A stretch of DNA of 6,354 bases from contig DQLO01000198.1 of assembly GCA_015660155.1 (NCBI GenBank), positions 1 through 6,354 on the forward strand, in the 5' to 3' direction. The number at the start of each line of letters is the position of its first letter. The stretch's first letter is position 1. Source of the stretch: Verrucomicrobiota bacterium. Lineage in GTDB: Bacteria; Verrucomicrobiota; Verrucomicrobiia; Limisphaerales; UBA1100. The notes under the pieces were generated by a model. It ran no database searches and was not told where the DNA came from. It saw only the letters and a program-made list of their open reading frames with translations. A program made the position numbers and the translations under genes. Of the stretch, positions 1-6,354 are shown in pieces.

Positions 1-1
1 A

Positions 2-1450
2 AAAGGCATCCTCGATGCGTTCCCCAAAGCTGGCCCGCCACAAATTTTTTCGCGGCGCATTGGCACCGGCTATTCCGCGCCGTCCATTCGCAATGGCAAA
101 GTGGTGGTGTTCCACCGCGCCAGTAAATTATATAAAGTAGAGGAAAATGATTCGCCCGCGTTGGTCATCAAATACATCAACGGCGAACTTGCCGCGCTAA
201 AAGCCAAAGAACGCCTCACCGACGCCTCCCTCAAAGCGGCAATCCAAACCACACGCCGCCGCGGCTTCATCGAATGGCCCGCCGCCATCGCCATGCATCT
301 CGACGTGGAGGCCATCGATTGTCTCGATGCCAAAACCGGCAAACTCATTTGGCGCCACGCCTACCCCACCACGTACGAAGATCCCTACGGCTACAACAAC
401 GGCCCGCGCGGCGCGCCATTGCTGACTAAAGATCGCTGTTACACCTTCGGCGCGGAAGGCGTGCTGCTGTGTCTCGATCTCAAAACGGGCAAACAAATTT
501 GGCGGCGCGACACGCACAAGGATTTCAAGGTGCACCCCAACTTCTTCGGCGTCGGCAGCACTCCTGTGCTTGAAGGCAATTTGCTGCTCACCATGGTGGG
601 CGGCCAACCCGAAAGCGGCATGGTCGCCTTCAACGCCCAAACTGGAAAAACCGTTTGGCAAAGCGTGGGCAAAACTACGTGGCACAAAACCCCAAAACTC
701 GGCTGGCCCGGCGAGCCGTTGATGGATTGGAATGGCGCGGAAAAACTCGCCAGCTACGCCTCGCCCGTCATCGCCACCGTGCACGGCAAACGCGTGGCCT
801 TTTGCCTGATGCGACAGGGCCTCGTCGCGCTCGATCCCAAAACCGGCAAGGTCCATTTCAAGCGATGGTTCCGCGCGCGCTCCAACGAATCGGTGAACGC
901 CTCCAACCCTGTCGTCATCGACGACCACGTTTTTTGTTCCTCGGCCTATTATGGCGAAGGCGCGTTCGTACTCAAAATCAAACCCGACCTCAGCGGCTTC
1001 ACCGAAGTGTGGAGCACCCTCCAACGCCGCGCAAAAAACCGTCGCCACGATGAAGTGCTCGGCTTGCACTGGATGACGCCCATTGTGCACAAGGGCAACC
1101 TCTACGCCTTCAGCGGACGCAACGAGCCGGACGGCCGCTTTCGCTGCGTCACATTTGCCACTGGCAAACTGCTTTGGGATCAAGACGAGTCGTGGAACAA
1201 ATTCGGCCCGCCCACCAAAAAGTATGGCCGCGGCTCCTTCATCCAAGCCGACGGCAAACTCATCGTGCTCGGCGAAACCGGCAAGCTCGGCCTGTTCGCC
1301 CTCAACGCCAAAAAGCCAACCGAGTTGGCCGCGTACCAAGTCCCCCAACTCCGCCCCCCCTGCTGGGCCGCGCCCGCGATGGCCGACCGCCGCGTTTATC
1401 TCCGCAGTGAAACGCATTTGGTGTGTTTTGATTTCGCGAAGAAAAGGTAG
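2..1450 (+). CDS. PQQ-like beta-propeller repeat protein, N-terminus off the left edge
   Basis: The reading frame is open from the first bases of the window to a TAG at 1448-1450, giving 482 visible residues. A GTG at 101 is not a credible start, because the preceding 33 in-frame codons already read as family-like sequence (GPP...IGTGYSAPSI). The true start and any signal peptide lie upstream. Repeated blade motifs of the type D-x-x-TGK-x-x-W occur at visible residues 109-117 (DAKTGKLIW), 159-167 (DLKTGKQIW), 211-219 (NAQTGKTVW), 278-286 (DPKTGKVHF) and about 385-392 (ATGKLLW), as in PQQ_2/quinoprotein-type propellers. Such proteins are usually exported and abundant in Planctomycetota and Verrucomicrobiota; most lack a proven PQQ cofactor or enzyme activity. 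No CxxCH haem motif is visible, so a cytochrome-fused dehydrogenase is not supported. A stretch of about 60 residues (visible 40-101) between the first strands looks inserted. Substrate and exact role are unknown. The family call is confident, the function is not. Confidence 0.88.
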   Translation, partial: KGILDAFPKAGPPQIFSRRIGTGYSAPSIRNGKVVVFHRASKLYKVEENDSPALVIKYINGELAALKAKERLTDASLKAAIQTTRRRGFIEWPAAIAMHLDVEAIDCLDAKTGKLIWRHAYPTTYEDPYGYNNGPRGAPLLTKDRCYTFGAEGVLLCLDLKTGKQIWRRDTHKDFKVHPNFFGVGSTPVLEGNLLLTMVGGQPESGMVAFNAQTGKTVWQSVGKTTWHKTPKLGWPGEPLMDWNGAEKLASYASPVIATVHGKRVAFCLMRQGLVALDPKTGKVHFKRWFRARSNESVNASNPVVIDDHVFCSSAYYGEGAFVLKIKPDLSGFTEVWSTLQRRAKNRRHDEVLGLHWMTPIVHKGNLYAFSGRNEPDGRFRCVTFATGKLLWDQDESWNKFGPPTKKYGRGSFIQADGKLIVLGETGKLGLFALNAKKPTELAAYQVPQLRPPCWAAPAMADRRVYLRSETHLVCFDFAKKR

Positions 1451-1495
1451 GGACGCGCTGTGCGCGTCCGTGGACACGCGCAGCGTGTCCCTGCC
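1446..1495. repeat. Double palindrome, REP-like, overlapping the stop codon of the beta-propeller gene
   Basis: Two perfect 8-bp hairpins lie side by side. The first pairs 1451-1458 (ggacgcgc) with 1462-1469 across a 3-base loop. The second pairs 1472-1479 (ggacacgc) with 1483-1490, also across 3 bases. Only 2 bases separate them. The outer flanks also match: 1446-1458 pairs with 1483-1495 over 13 positions, with two G-U wobbles if transcribed. The unit is therefore a nested palindrome able to form either two small hairpins or one long one. The TAG stop of the upstream gene (1448-1450) lies in the left arm. No T-run follows, so it is not a classical Rho-independent terminator, although it could stabilise the mRNA 3' end. 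A dispersed extragenic palindrome is the best guess; copy number cannot be judged from one window. Confidence 0.75.
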
Positions 1496-1548
1496 CACAC
1501 TTCAGGCTTCCAATTCGGCGGAAAAAACCGTTCCATCTTCCCCAGTTT

Positions 1549-3204
1549 ATGAGCGAAGAAAACGATTCACTTGCCCAGGAAAAGGAGCTGCTAACCAGCG
1601 TTGAGAACGCTTCCGTCTCCAAAAAAATCTCCACCTACTCCAAGCTCTCCGGCCCCGGTTGGTTGCAGGGTGCCATCACGCTGGGCGGCGGTTCGCTGGC
1701 CGGCAGCCTCTACCTCGGCGTCATCGGCGGCACACAACTGCTTTGGCTCCAACCGTTGATGATGATCTTCGGCGTGCTGATGCTTTCGGTCATCGGCTAC
1801 GTCACTCTCTCCACCGGCAAAAGCCCTTTCCAAGCCATCAACCAACACATCAACCCCGTGCTCGGCTGGGGCTGGCTCATCGCCGCGATGCTCGCCAACC
1901 TCGTGTGGGCGATGCCGCAATTCTCCCTCGGCACCGCCGCGCTCCAGCAAAACCTCGGCCTCTTTAATGGCGAAAACGGCGATCTCCTCTGCGCCCTTGT
2001 GCTCTTTGCCACCGCCACGGTGGTGGTGTGGATGTACGACAGCAAAGGGGTTAAAGCATTTGAAATGATCCTCAAAATTTTGGTGGCCATCATCGTGCTG
2101 AGCTTTTTTGGGGTGGTCGTCGTGATGGCTGGGGAACTCGACTGGGGTGCCATTGCCAAGGGCTTCATTCCGGATTTCAGTTTACTCTCGCAACCGGCTG
2201 ATAAATTCGCGGGATTCATCGCCGCCTCCAGCGCGCCGGATTATTGGAACAACATCATTCTCGATTCCCAACGCGACCGAATGGTCACCGCCGCCGCCAC
2301 CGCCGTGGGTATCAACATGACCTTTCTACTCCCCTACTCAATGCTGCGCAAAGGCTGGGGCAAAGAACATCGCGGACTGGCCAGCTTCGATCTCGGCATG
2401 GGCTTGTTCATCCCATTTTTCCTCGCCACCACTTGCGTGGTGATTGCTTCCGCCAATCAGTTTCACGGCAAGTATGACGAAGGATTACTGGACACAAAAA
2501 TGGCCACGGAACAAACCGCGAAATTGCAGGGAGCCTACGAAAAAAATCTGGCGGGCATCCAAACGCATCTCGGCGTGTTGGAATCGCCCAACCATCAGGA
2601 TCGCCAACTCGCCGCGATGCTCGTCAGCCGTGACGCCTTTCAACTCGCCGGTTCGCTGGAAAAACTCACCGGCAACAAAGCCGTTTCCCAAACCATCTTC
2701 GGCATCGGCGTGGTGGGCATGGCCGTTTCCACCATTATCATTTTGATGCTCATCAACGGATTTTGCCTTACCGAAGCGCTTGGCGCGAAGATGAGCGGCG
2801 TCGTTCACCGCGCCGGTTCCTTGCTGCCGGGCATCACCGGCGCGCTTGGATTTTTGTATCTTTGGAGCAACGCGGACGCCAAATTCTGGCTGGCCGTGCC
2901 CACCAGTATTTTCGGGATGGTGCTGCTGCCGATCGCGTACTTCACTTTTTTCTGCATGATCAACAGCAAGGAATTGATGGGCGACGCGCTGCCCAAAGGC
3001 GGCAAGCGCGTGGCGCTAAACCTCGCAATGGGGCTGGCGTTGCTGGCCGCTTCCATCGGCGCGGCGTGGTCCATCTGGAGCAAAATCCAGTGGATCGGCG
3101 TGGGCGTGGTGGGGGTGTTCATTCTGCTGGTGTGGCTCGGGCACGGCTATCGTAAGCTGAACCAAAAACTCGACCGCATTGAGTCCAAATTGGGCGACAA
3201 ATAA
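1549..3204 (+). CDS. Divergent Nramp-family (LeuT-fold) transporter
   Basis: A complete 551-residue integral membrane protein with about 11-12 hydrophobic segments, roughly at residues 39-60, 63-86, 104-135, 147-163, 172-193, 245-263, 280-301, 381-405, 425-441, 447-470, 487-510 and 513-530. Nramp proteins move divalent metals such as Mn2+ or Fe2+ across the inner membrane, usually with protons. Nramp-like landmarks are GPG at 35-37 before TM1, a TM6 segment ending LLPY, a TM7 end with an ANQFHG pattern, and DAFQL...TIFGIG...ST entering TM8. The signature residues are changed: the canonical DPGN of TM1 aligns by eye with GGGS (46-49), and the MPH of TM6 with LPY (261-263). The metal specificity is therefore unknown and may not be metal at all. 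A hydrophilic insert of about 75 residues sits between TM7 and TM8, and the C-terminal tail looks helical and charged. The ATG at 1549 is preceded by no Shine-Dalgarno sequence, and the N-terminal 30 residues are hydrophilic. Fold assignment is fairly confident, substrate is not. Confidence 0.75.
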   Translation: MSEENDSLAQEKELLTSVENASVSKKISTYSKLSGPGWLQGAITLGGGSLAGSLYLGVIGGTQLLWLQPLMMIFGVLMLSVIGYVTLSTGKSPFQAINQHINPVLGWGWLIAAMLANLVWAMPQFSLGTAALQQNLGLFNGENGDLLCALVLFATATVVVWMYDSKGVKAFEMILKILVAIIVLSFFGVVVVMAGELDWGAIAKGFIPDFSLLSQPADKFAGFIAASSAPDYWNNIILDSQRDRMVTAAATAVGINMTFLLPYSMLRKGWGKEHRGLASFDLGMGLFIPFFLATTCVVIASANQFHGKYDEGLLDTKMATEQTAKLQGAYEKNLAGIQTHLGVLESPNHQDRQLAAMLVSRDAFQLAGSLEKLTGNKAVSQTIFGIGVVGMAVSTIIILMLINGFCLTEALGAKMSGVVHRAGSLLPGITGALGFLYLWSNADAKFWLAVPTSIFGMVLLPIAYFTFFCMINSKELMGDALPKGGKRVALNLAMGLALLAASIGAAWSIWSKIQWIGVGVVGVFILLVWLGHGYRKLNQKLDRIESKLGDK

Positions 3205-3236
3205 CGGCACATTTTCCTTGTCCAATCCGCCTCGCG

Positions 3237-3271
3237 CGGAAACAATCGGCATCCACCATGGATTGTTTCCG
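3237..3271. other. Perfect 11-bp inverted repeat downstream of the transporter gene
   Basis: Positions 3237-3247 (cggaaacaatc) are the exact reverse complement of 3261-3271 (gattgtttccg), around a 13-base loop; one more G-U pair (3236 with 3272) could extend the stem in RNA. It begins 33 bases after the transporter stop codon and ends 138 bases before the EF-G-like start. No T-run follows. It may be an mRNA 3'-end structure, an operator for a dimeric regulator, or part of a structured leader for the downstream gene. The symmetry is certain; the role is not. Confidence 0.6.
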
Positions 3272-3295
3272 TACAGGACTGTGTGGGCTTGTGCC

Positions 3296-3345
3296 GTGCG
3301 GGGGCGGAGGATTTTCCTTTGCCGCCCCCACACCCGGCCATTTTT
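3296..3345 (+). terminator. Possible Rho-independent terminator of the transporter gene
   Basis: A GC-rich stem pairs 3300-3307 (gggggcgg) perfectly with 3322-3329 (ccgccccc). It can extend outward past one mismatch through gtg (3296-3298) with cac (3331-3333), and a small inner agga/tcct helix (3308-3311 with 3315-3318) lies inside the loop. A run of five T residues follows at 3341-3345. The T-run starts about 7 bases after the stem, further than in an ideal terminator, so efficiency is doubtful. It could alternatively be part of a leader that attenuates the EF-G-like gene, if transcription starts upstream of it. Confidence 0.45.
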
Positions 3346-3348
3346 GTG

Positions 3349-3408
3349 CCTCACCCTTCCCTGCCCCCTCCCAACCCCATTCCTTCAACCCCCTGTTAAA
3401 TTGATCCT
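3349..3408 (+). other. Purine-poor leader without a Shine-Dalgarno site before the EF-G-like gene
   Basis: From 3349 to about 3394 the plus strand is almost entirely C and T with a few A residues and only one G (3363). The last bases before the ATG (ttaaattgatcct) contain no AGGAGG-like sequence. The leader should be little structured, so initiation probably relies on accessibility, possibly with help from ribosomal protein S1, rather than on anti-Shine-Dalgarno pairing; that mechanism is inference. I found no convincing -35/-10 pair in 3205-3408. Confidence 0.5.
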
Positions 3409-5472
3409 ATGAAACTCTATCCCTCAGAAGACATTCGTAATTTCGCCATCGTAGGCCACGCATCATCGGGCAAGACAATGCTGGCCGAAAGCATCGAGGC
3501 CGCCGCGGGCGCCATCAACCGGCTGGGCAGCATCGAGGCCGGCACGACGATGAGCGATTATCACGATGCGGAAAAGGAGCGCCAAATTTCCATCAACGCC
3601 ACGCCGTTGTGCGTGGAGTTTGGCGGCAAGAAACTCAACTTTATCGACACCCCCGGCTACCTCGATTTTATGGCCGAGGCGCTCGGGCCATTGCGCGTGT
3701 GCGACTCGGCATTGGTGGTCATCAACGCCACCAACGGCGTGGAGGTCGGCACCACCAAAGTGTGGGATTGGTCGCGCGAACTCGGGGTGCCGCATCTGGT
3801 GGCGGTGAACGGGTTGGACAAGGAACACGTGAATTTTGAAACGGCACTGGCCAGCCTACGCGAGAACTTTGGCAAAAAAGTGATGCCGCTCACGGTGCCG
3901 ATGAATGTCGGCCCCGGTTTCAATCAGGTGATGGATGTGCTGAACAAAAAACTCGTCACTTTCGAAACCGATGGCAGTGGGAAATTCACCGAGGAAGATT
4001 GCCCCGAGGCGGAAGATTTGCACACGGAACTCATCGAGCTGATTGCCGAATCGGACGACTCGCTGCTGGAAAAATTCTTCGAGGAAGGCAACCTTACCGA
4101 GGAGGAATTGCGCAGCGGCCTCCACAAAGCGCTGCAGGCGGAAGGGCTCATTCCCGTGTTCGCCACCTCGGCCACCACCAATGTGGGGGTGACTTGCCTC
4201 ATGGATTTCATCGCGCGCTATGGATCTTCGCCCGCTGATCATCCGGTGAGCAAGGCCGTGACTTCCGATGAATCCGAAACGGAAATCAACCTCACCGACA
4301 AGGAGCCGGTGCTCTTCATTTACAAAACGATGAACGAAGGCCACGTGGGATCGCAGTCGTTTTTCAAATTGCACGCGGGCACGCTCACGCACGGCGCGGA
4401 TTTGAAAAACACCACGCACAAATCCTCCGAGCGGATCAATCAGATTCACGTGCTCAACGGCAAAGACCGCGTGACGGTGGACACGATGTCGCCGGGCGAC
4501 CTCGGCGCGTTAGTGAAGCTGAAGCACACCCACACGTGCGACACCCTCGTGGGCGGCAAGTTGGATGCCGCGCTGCCACCGATTGAATTCCCCGGTGCGA
4601 ACATCCACTTCGCGCTGCGCTCCAAAGGCAAGGGCGATGAGGATAAAATCGCCGTCGGCCTCGCCGCGTTGCACGAGGAGGATCCCACTTTCATTTATCG
4701 CGTGGACGGCGACCTGCACCAAACTGTCATTTCCGGCCAAGGCGAGCTGCATCTCAAAGTCATCTGCAAACGACTCGAGGAACGCTATCATGTGGAGATT
4801 GAACTATCTGAACCGCGCGTGCCTCTGCGCGAGGCCATCACCATTCCAGCGGAGAGCAAGTATCGCCACAAAAAACAATCCGGCGGTGCCGGGCAATTTG
4901 CCGAAGTGTGGATCCGCATCGAGCCGCGCGAACGCGATTCTGGTGTGGAATTCATCGAGTCGCTCGTGGGCCAAAACGTAAGCCGCAGCTTCGTGCCTTC
5001 GGTGAGAAAGGGCGTCACCCAAGCCTGCACCGAAGGCATCATCGCCGGCTACGGCGTGGTCGACGTGAAGGTGGATTTTTACGACGGCAAAGAGCACCCC
5101 GTGGATTCCAAGGATATGGCCTTCCAAATCGCAGGCAAACAAGCCTTCCGCGAAGCCTTCAAAGCCGCCAAGCCCTGTTTGCTCGAGCCCATCATGCACG
5201 TGGAAATTATGGTGCCCGAGGAATTCATGGGCGCGGTGATGGGCGACCTCAACAGCCGACGCGGCAAAATCCAGGGCATGGACACCGACGGCGCGTTTCA
5301 AGTGGTGAAGGCGCACGTGCCGCAAATGGACCTCTACAAATACTCCACCAACCTGCGTTCCCTCACCGAAGGCCGCGGCCTGCACACCGAGGCGCTGAGC
5401 CATTACGAAAATATGCCGCGCGAAATGGAGCAAAAAGTCATCGCCAGCAACCAAAGCAACGGCGAGGAGTGA
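3409..5472 (+). CDS. EF-G-like translational GTPase, diverged paralogue type
   Basis: A complete 687-residue protein with the five-domain layout of elongation factor G. The G domain holds the P-loop GHASSGKT (16-23), a switch I region ERQISI (57-62), G3 as DTPGY (80-84), G4 as NGLD (134-137) and a G5-like TSAT (253-256). Domain II spans about 297-385, domain III about 398-472, domain IV about 473-590 with SGGAGQFAEVW (491-501) and the tip KEHPVDS (561-567), and domain V about 591-680 with MVPEEFMGAVMGDLNSRRG. Canonical EF-G, which translocates tRNA and mRNA on the ribosome, has DTPGH and NKxD; here the catalytic His is Tyr and the G4 Lys is Gly. Tyr in G3 and loss of RGIT in switch I are features I associate with the EF-G-like/EF-G2 group rather than main FusA. 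A standard fusA is probably elsewhere in the genome. The ATG is supported by the family-like start MKLYPSEDIRN. Its role may be in specialised translation or ribosome rescue, which is unproven. Confidence 0.9.
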   Translation: MKLYPSEDIRNFAIVGHASSGKTMLAESIEAAAGAINRLGSIEAGTTMSDYHDAEKERQISINATPLCVEFGGKKLNFIDTPGYLDFMAEALGPLRVCDSALVVINATNGVEVGTTKVWDWSRELGVPHLVAVNGLDKEHVNFETALASLRENFGKKVMPLTVPMNVGPGFNQVMDVLNKKLVTFETDGSGKFTEEDCPEAEDLHTELIELIAESDDSLLEKFFEEGNLTEEELRSGLHKALQAEGLIPVFATSATTNVGVTCLMDFIARYGSSPADHPVSKAVTSDESETEINLTDKEPVLFIYKTMNEGHVGSQSFFKLHAGTLTHGADLKNTTHKSSERINQIHVLNGKDRVTVDTMSPGDLGALVKLKHTHTCDTLVGGKLDAALPPIEFPGANIHFALRSKGKGDEDKIAVGLAALHEEDPTFIYRVDGDLHQTVISGQGELHLKVICKRLEERYHVEIELSEPRVPLREAITIPAESKYRHKKQSGGAGQFAEVWIRIEPRERDSGVEFIESLVGQNVSRSFVPSVRKGVTQACTEGIIAGYGVVDVKVDFYDGKEHPVDSKDMAFQIAGKQAFREAFKAAKPCLLEPIMHVEIMVPEEFMGAVMGDLNSRRGKIQGMDTDGAFQVVKAHVPQMDLYKYSTNLRSLTEGRGLHTEALSHYENMPREMEQKVIASNQSNGEE

Positions 5473-5481
5473 GGCGAGTGC

Positions 5482-6354
5482 TTACGCTCCAATACCCGCC
5501 ACCCAAAACACCAACCCGATGATCGCGAAACAAATCGCGAAGCAGGCGATGAACCCCCAGTAATCCATCGGAGTGGGCCGTTGGATTTCCAGTTGCGTGT
5601 TGGGGAATAGTTTTCGATCATCAAAGCGGCTCGGCTCGGCGTAGCTTTTTTCCATCTCGGCCTTGTCCTCCTCGGGATCGGGCTGCACCGGCGTTTTCAT
5701 TCGCACGTACAATCGATCCAGCGCTTCCTTGGAATTAGGCCGCGTGAGCAAGCTCGCAATAATCATCACGAGGAATGGCGCGATAATTTTGAATGGAAAC
5801 TCCAGCGTCTTTAGCGTGGCATTGCGGACAGTCGTGAGGTCGTACCCCAACAGCTTGTCGTAAATCATCATGTCAAAACGGAACGAGCCTGATGCCACCA
5901 ATTCTCCTTCATACTGAAACAGTGTGGTGACCAAATCACCATCCTGCCTTTGCGCCACCTCCACTTTGGATTGTTCAACTTTCTTTTCCTGTTCACCAAT
6001 GCGAATTATCAGAAGTTGCAACTTTTTCTTCGTCTCATCGGTCAATTTACTCTTCTGGAGGTCCTCAAATTCCGCCACCAGTTTGTCCTTTTCAATCTGG
6101 GTTTTCAATTTCACCCCGCCCGTCCAATAAATTGACTGCCCACCGGAAGGTTTGAGCTTTTGTCCGAAGATTTTTCCCACCTCCAATTTTTCAGGTTTAG
6201 GCTTCAAGTGGAATTCCTCCTCTTCCCAAGCTTTGATTTCAATGTCACGTCGATCCACATCTGAAGGCACGGCTTTCCGAGTCACAGTCGTCTTTACAAT
6301 ATGGTTTACTTCAAAATAGTTCTCGTTTGACCTGAGGTCAGAGATGACCACCGG
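5482..6354 (-). CDS. C-terminal part of a probable sodium/solute symporter, N-terminus off the right edge
   Basis: The minus-strand frame is open from the window edge to a TAA at 5484-5482. A GTG at 6351 is just an internal codon, since the frame continues upstream of it. About 290 residues are visible, numbered here from that GTG. Two hydrophobic helices are seen, at about 183-202 and 264-287 near the C-terminus. Between them a charged linker carries LDRLYVRMKTPVQPDPEED (211-229) and SRFDDRKLFPN (241-251). I recognise this pattern from C-termini of large sodium:solute symporter (SSS) proteins in Verrucomicrobiota and relatives, which import small solutes with Na+. The first 180 or so visible residues are soluble, with a lysine- and glutamate-rich, probably coiled-coil stretch at about 83-135. 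That is unusual for the family and leaves some doubt. The coding DNA for this soluble part is AT-richer than its surroundings. The gene converges on the EF-G-like gene with 9 bases between the stops. Substrate unknown. Confidence 0.6.
   Translation of the reverse strand, partial: PVVISDLRSNENYFEVNHIVKTTVTRKAVPSDVDRRDIEIKAWEEEEFHLKPKPEKLEVGKIFGQKLKPSGGQSIYWTGGVKLKTQIEKDKLVAEFEDLQKSKLTDETKKKLQLLIIRIGEQEKKVEQSKVEVAQRQDGDLVTTLFQYEGELVASGSFRFDMMIYDKLLGYDLTTVRNATLKTLEFPFKIIAPFLVMIIASLLTRPNSKEALDRLYVRMKTPVQPDPEEDKAEMEKSYAEPSRFDDRKLFPNTQLEIQRPTPMDYWGFIACFAICFAIIGLVFWVAGIGA

Noticed and set aside
101..103. GTG at 101 as the start of the beta-propeller gene
   Set aside because: The frame is open and family-like back to the window edge, so the gene starts upstream of the window.
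197..1498. 433-codon open frame on the minus strand opposite the beta-propeller gene
   Set aside because: Its translation is low-complexity Gly/Ala/Glu/Val/His-rich sequence with no recognisable domain, while the plus strand carries clear propeller motifs. It is an antisense shadow typical of GC-rich coding DNA.
1524..1535. cgg-aaaaaa-ccg as an operator or hairpin before the transporter gene
   Set aside because: Three pairs around an A-run is easily a chance match.
1083..1604. Plus-strand open frame overlapping the end of the beta-propeller gene and the start of the transporter gene
   Set aside because: Its translation is Ser/Pro/Ala-rich, matches no family, spans the palindrome and overlaps two well-supported genes in another frame.
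3016..3354. Minus-strand open frame covering the intergenic region 3205-3354
   Set aside because: It extends deep into the transporter coding region, has no recognisable domain, and the intergenic part is explained by hairpins.
4804..5454. 216-codon open frame on the minus strand opposite the EF-G-like gene
   Set aside because: Its His/Val/Ala-rich composition and lack of motifs mark it as a shadow of the conserved domain IV-V coding sequence on the other strand.
5476..5489. Small hairpin gagtg/cgctc between the convergent stop codons, as a shared terminator
   Set aside because: It has only 5 pairs including one G-U, and no T-run on either side, so it is too weak to call.

Overview
The window looks like chromosomal DNA from a bacterium of the Planctomycetota-Verrucomicrobiota group, most likely a verrucomicrobial lineage. 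The basis is the kinds of protein seen: a PQQ-type beta-propeller protein, a divergent Nramp-like transporter, an EF-G-like GTPase, and the C-terminus of a sodium/solute symporter of a form I associate with that group. Base composition is moderately GC-rich, with an AT-richer stretch near the right edge. The taxonomic assignment is inference; no rRNA or other marker gene is present.

Layout. (1) Positions 2-1450, plus strand: a PQQ-like beta-propeller protein whose N-terminus lies off the left edge. It ends inside a compact double palindrome (1446-1495), which supplies its TAG stop. (2) Positions 1549-3204, plus strand: a complete 551-residue multi-pass membrane protein of the Nramp fold that lacks the canonical metal-binding residues. 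(3) Positions 3205-3408: a 204-base intergenic region with a perfect 11-bp hairpin, a second GC-rich hairpin followed by a T-run (possible terminator), and a purine-poor leader without a Shine-Dalgarno site. (4) Positions 3409-5472, plus strand: a complete 687-residue EF-G-like translational GTPase with unusual G3 and G4 motifs. (5) Positions 5482-6354, minus strand: the C-terminal part of a probable sodium/solute symporter with a long soluble, partly coiled-coil segment. It converges on the EF-G-like gene with only 9 bases between the stop codons.

The three plus-strand genes point the same way, but the gaps of 98 and 204 bases, both holding palindromes, argue against a tight operon, and no shared pathway is evident. 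I see no CRISPR array, tRNA, rRNA, transposase or phage gene. Nothing here amounts to a new defence or mobile system. The most interesting points are the diverged active-site motifs in the transporter and the GTPase, the palindrome carrying a stop codon, the structured leader before the EF-G-like gene, and the soluble domain in the symporter.
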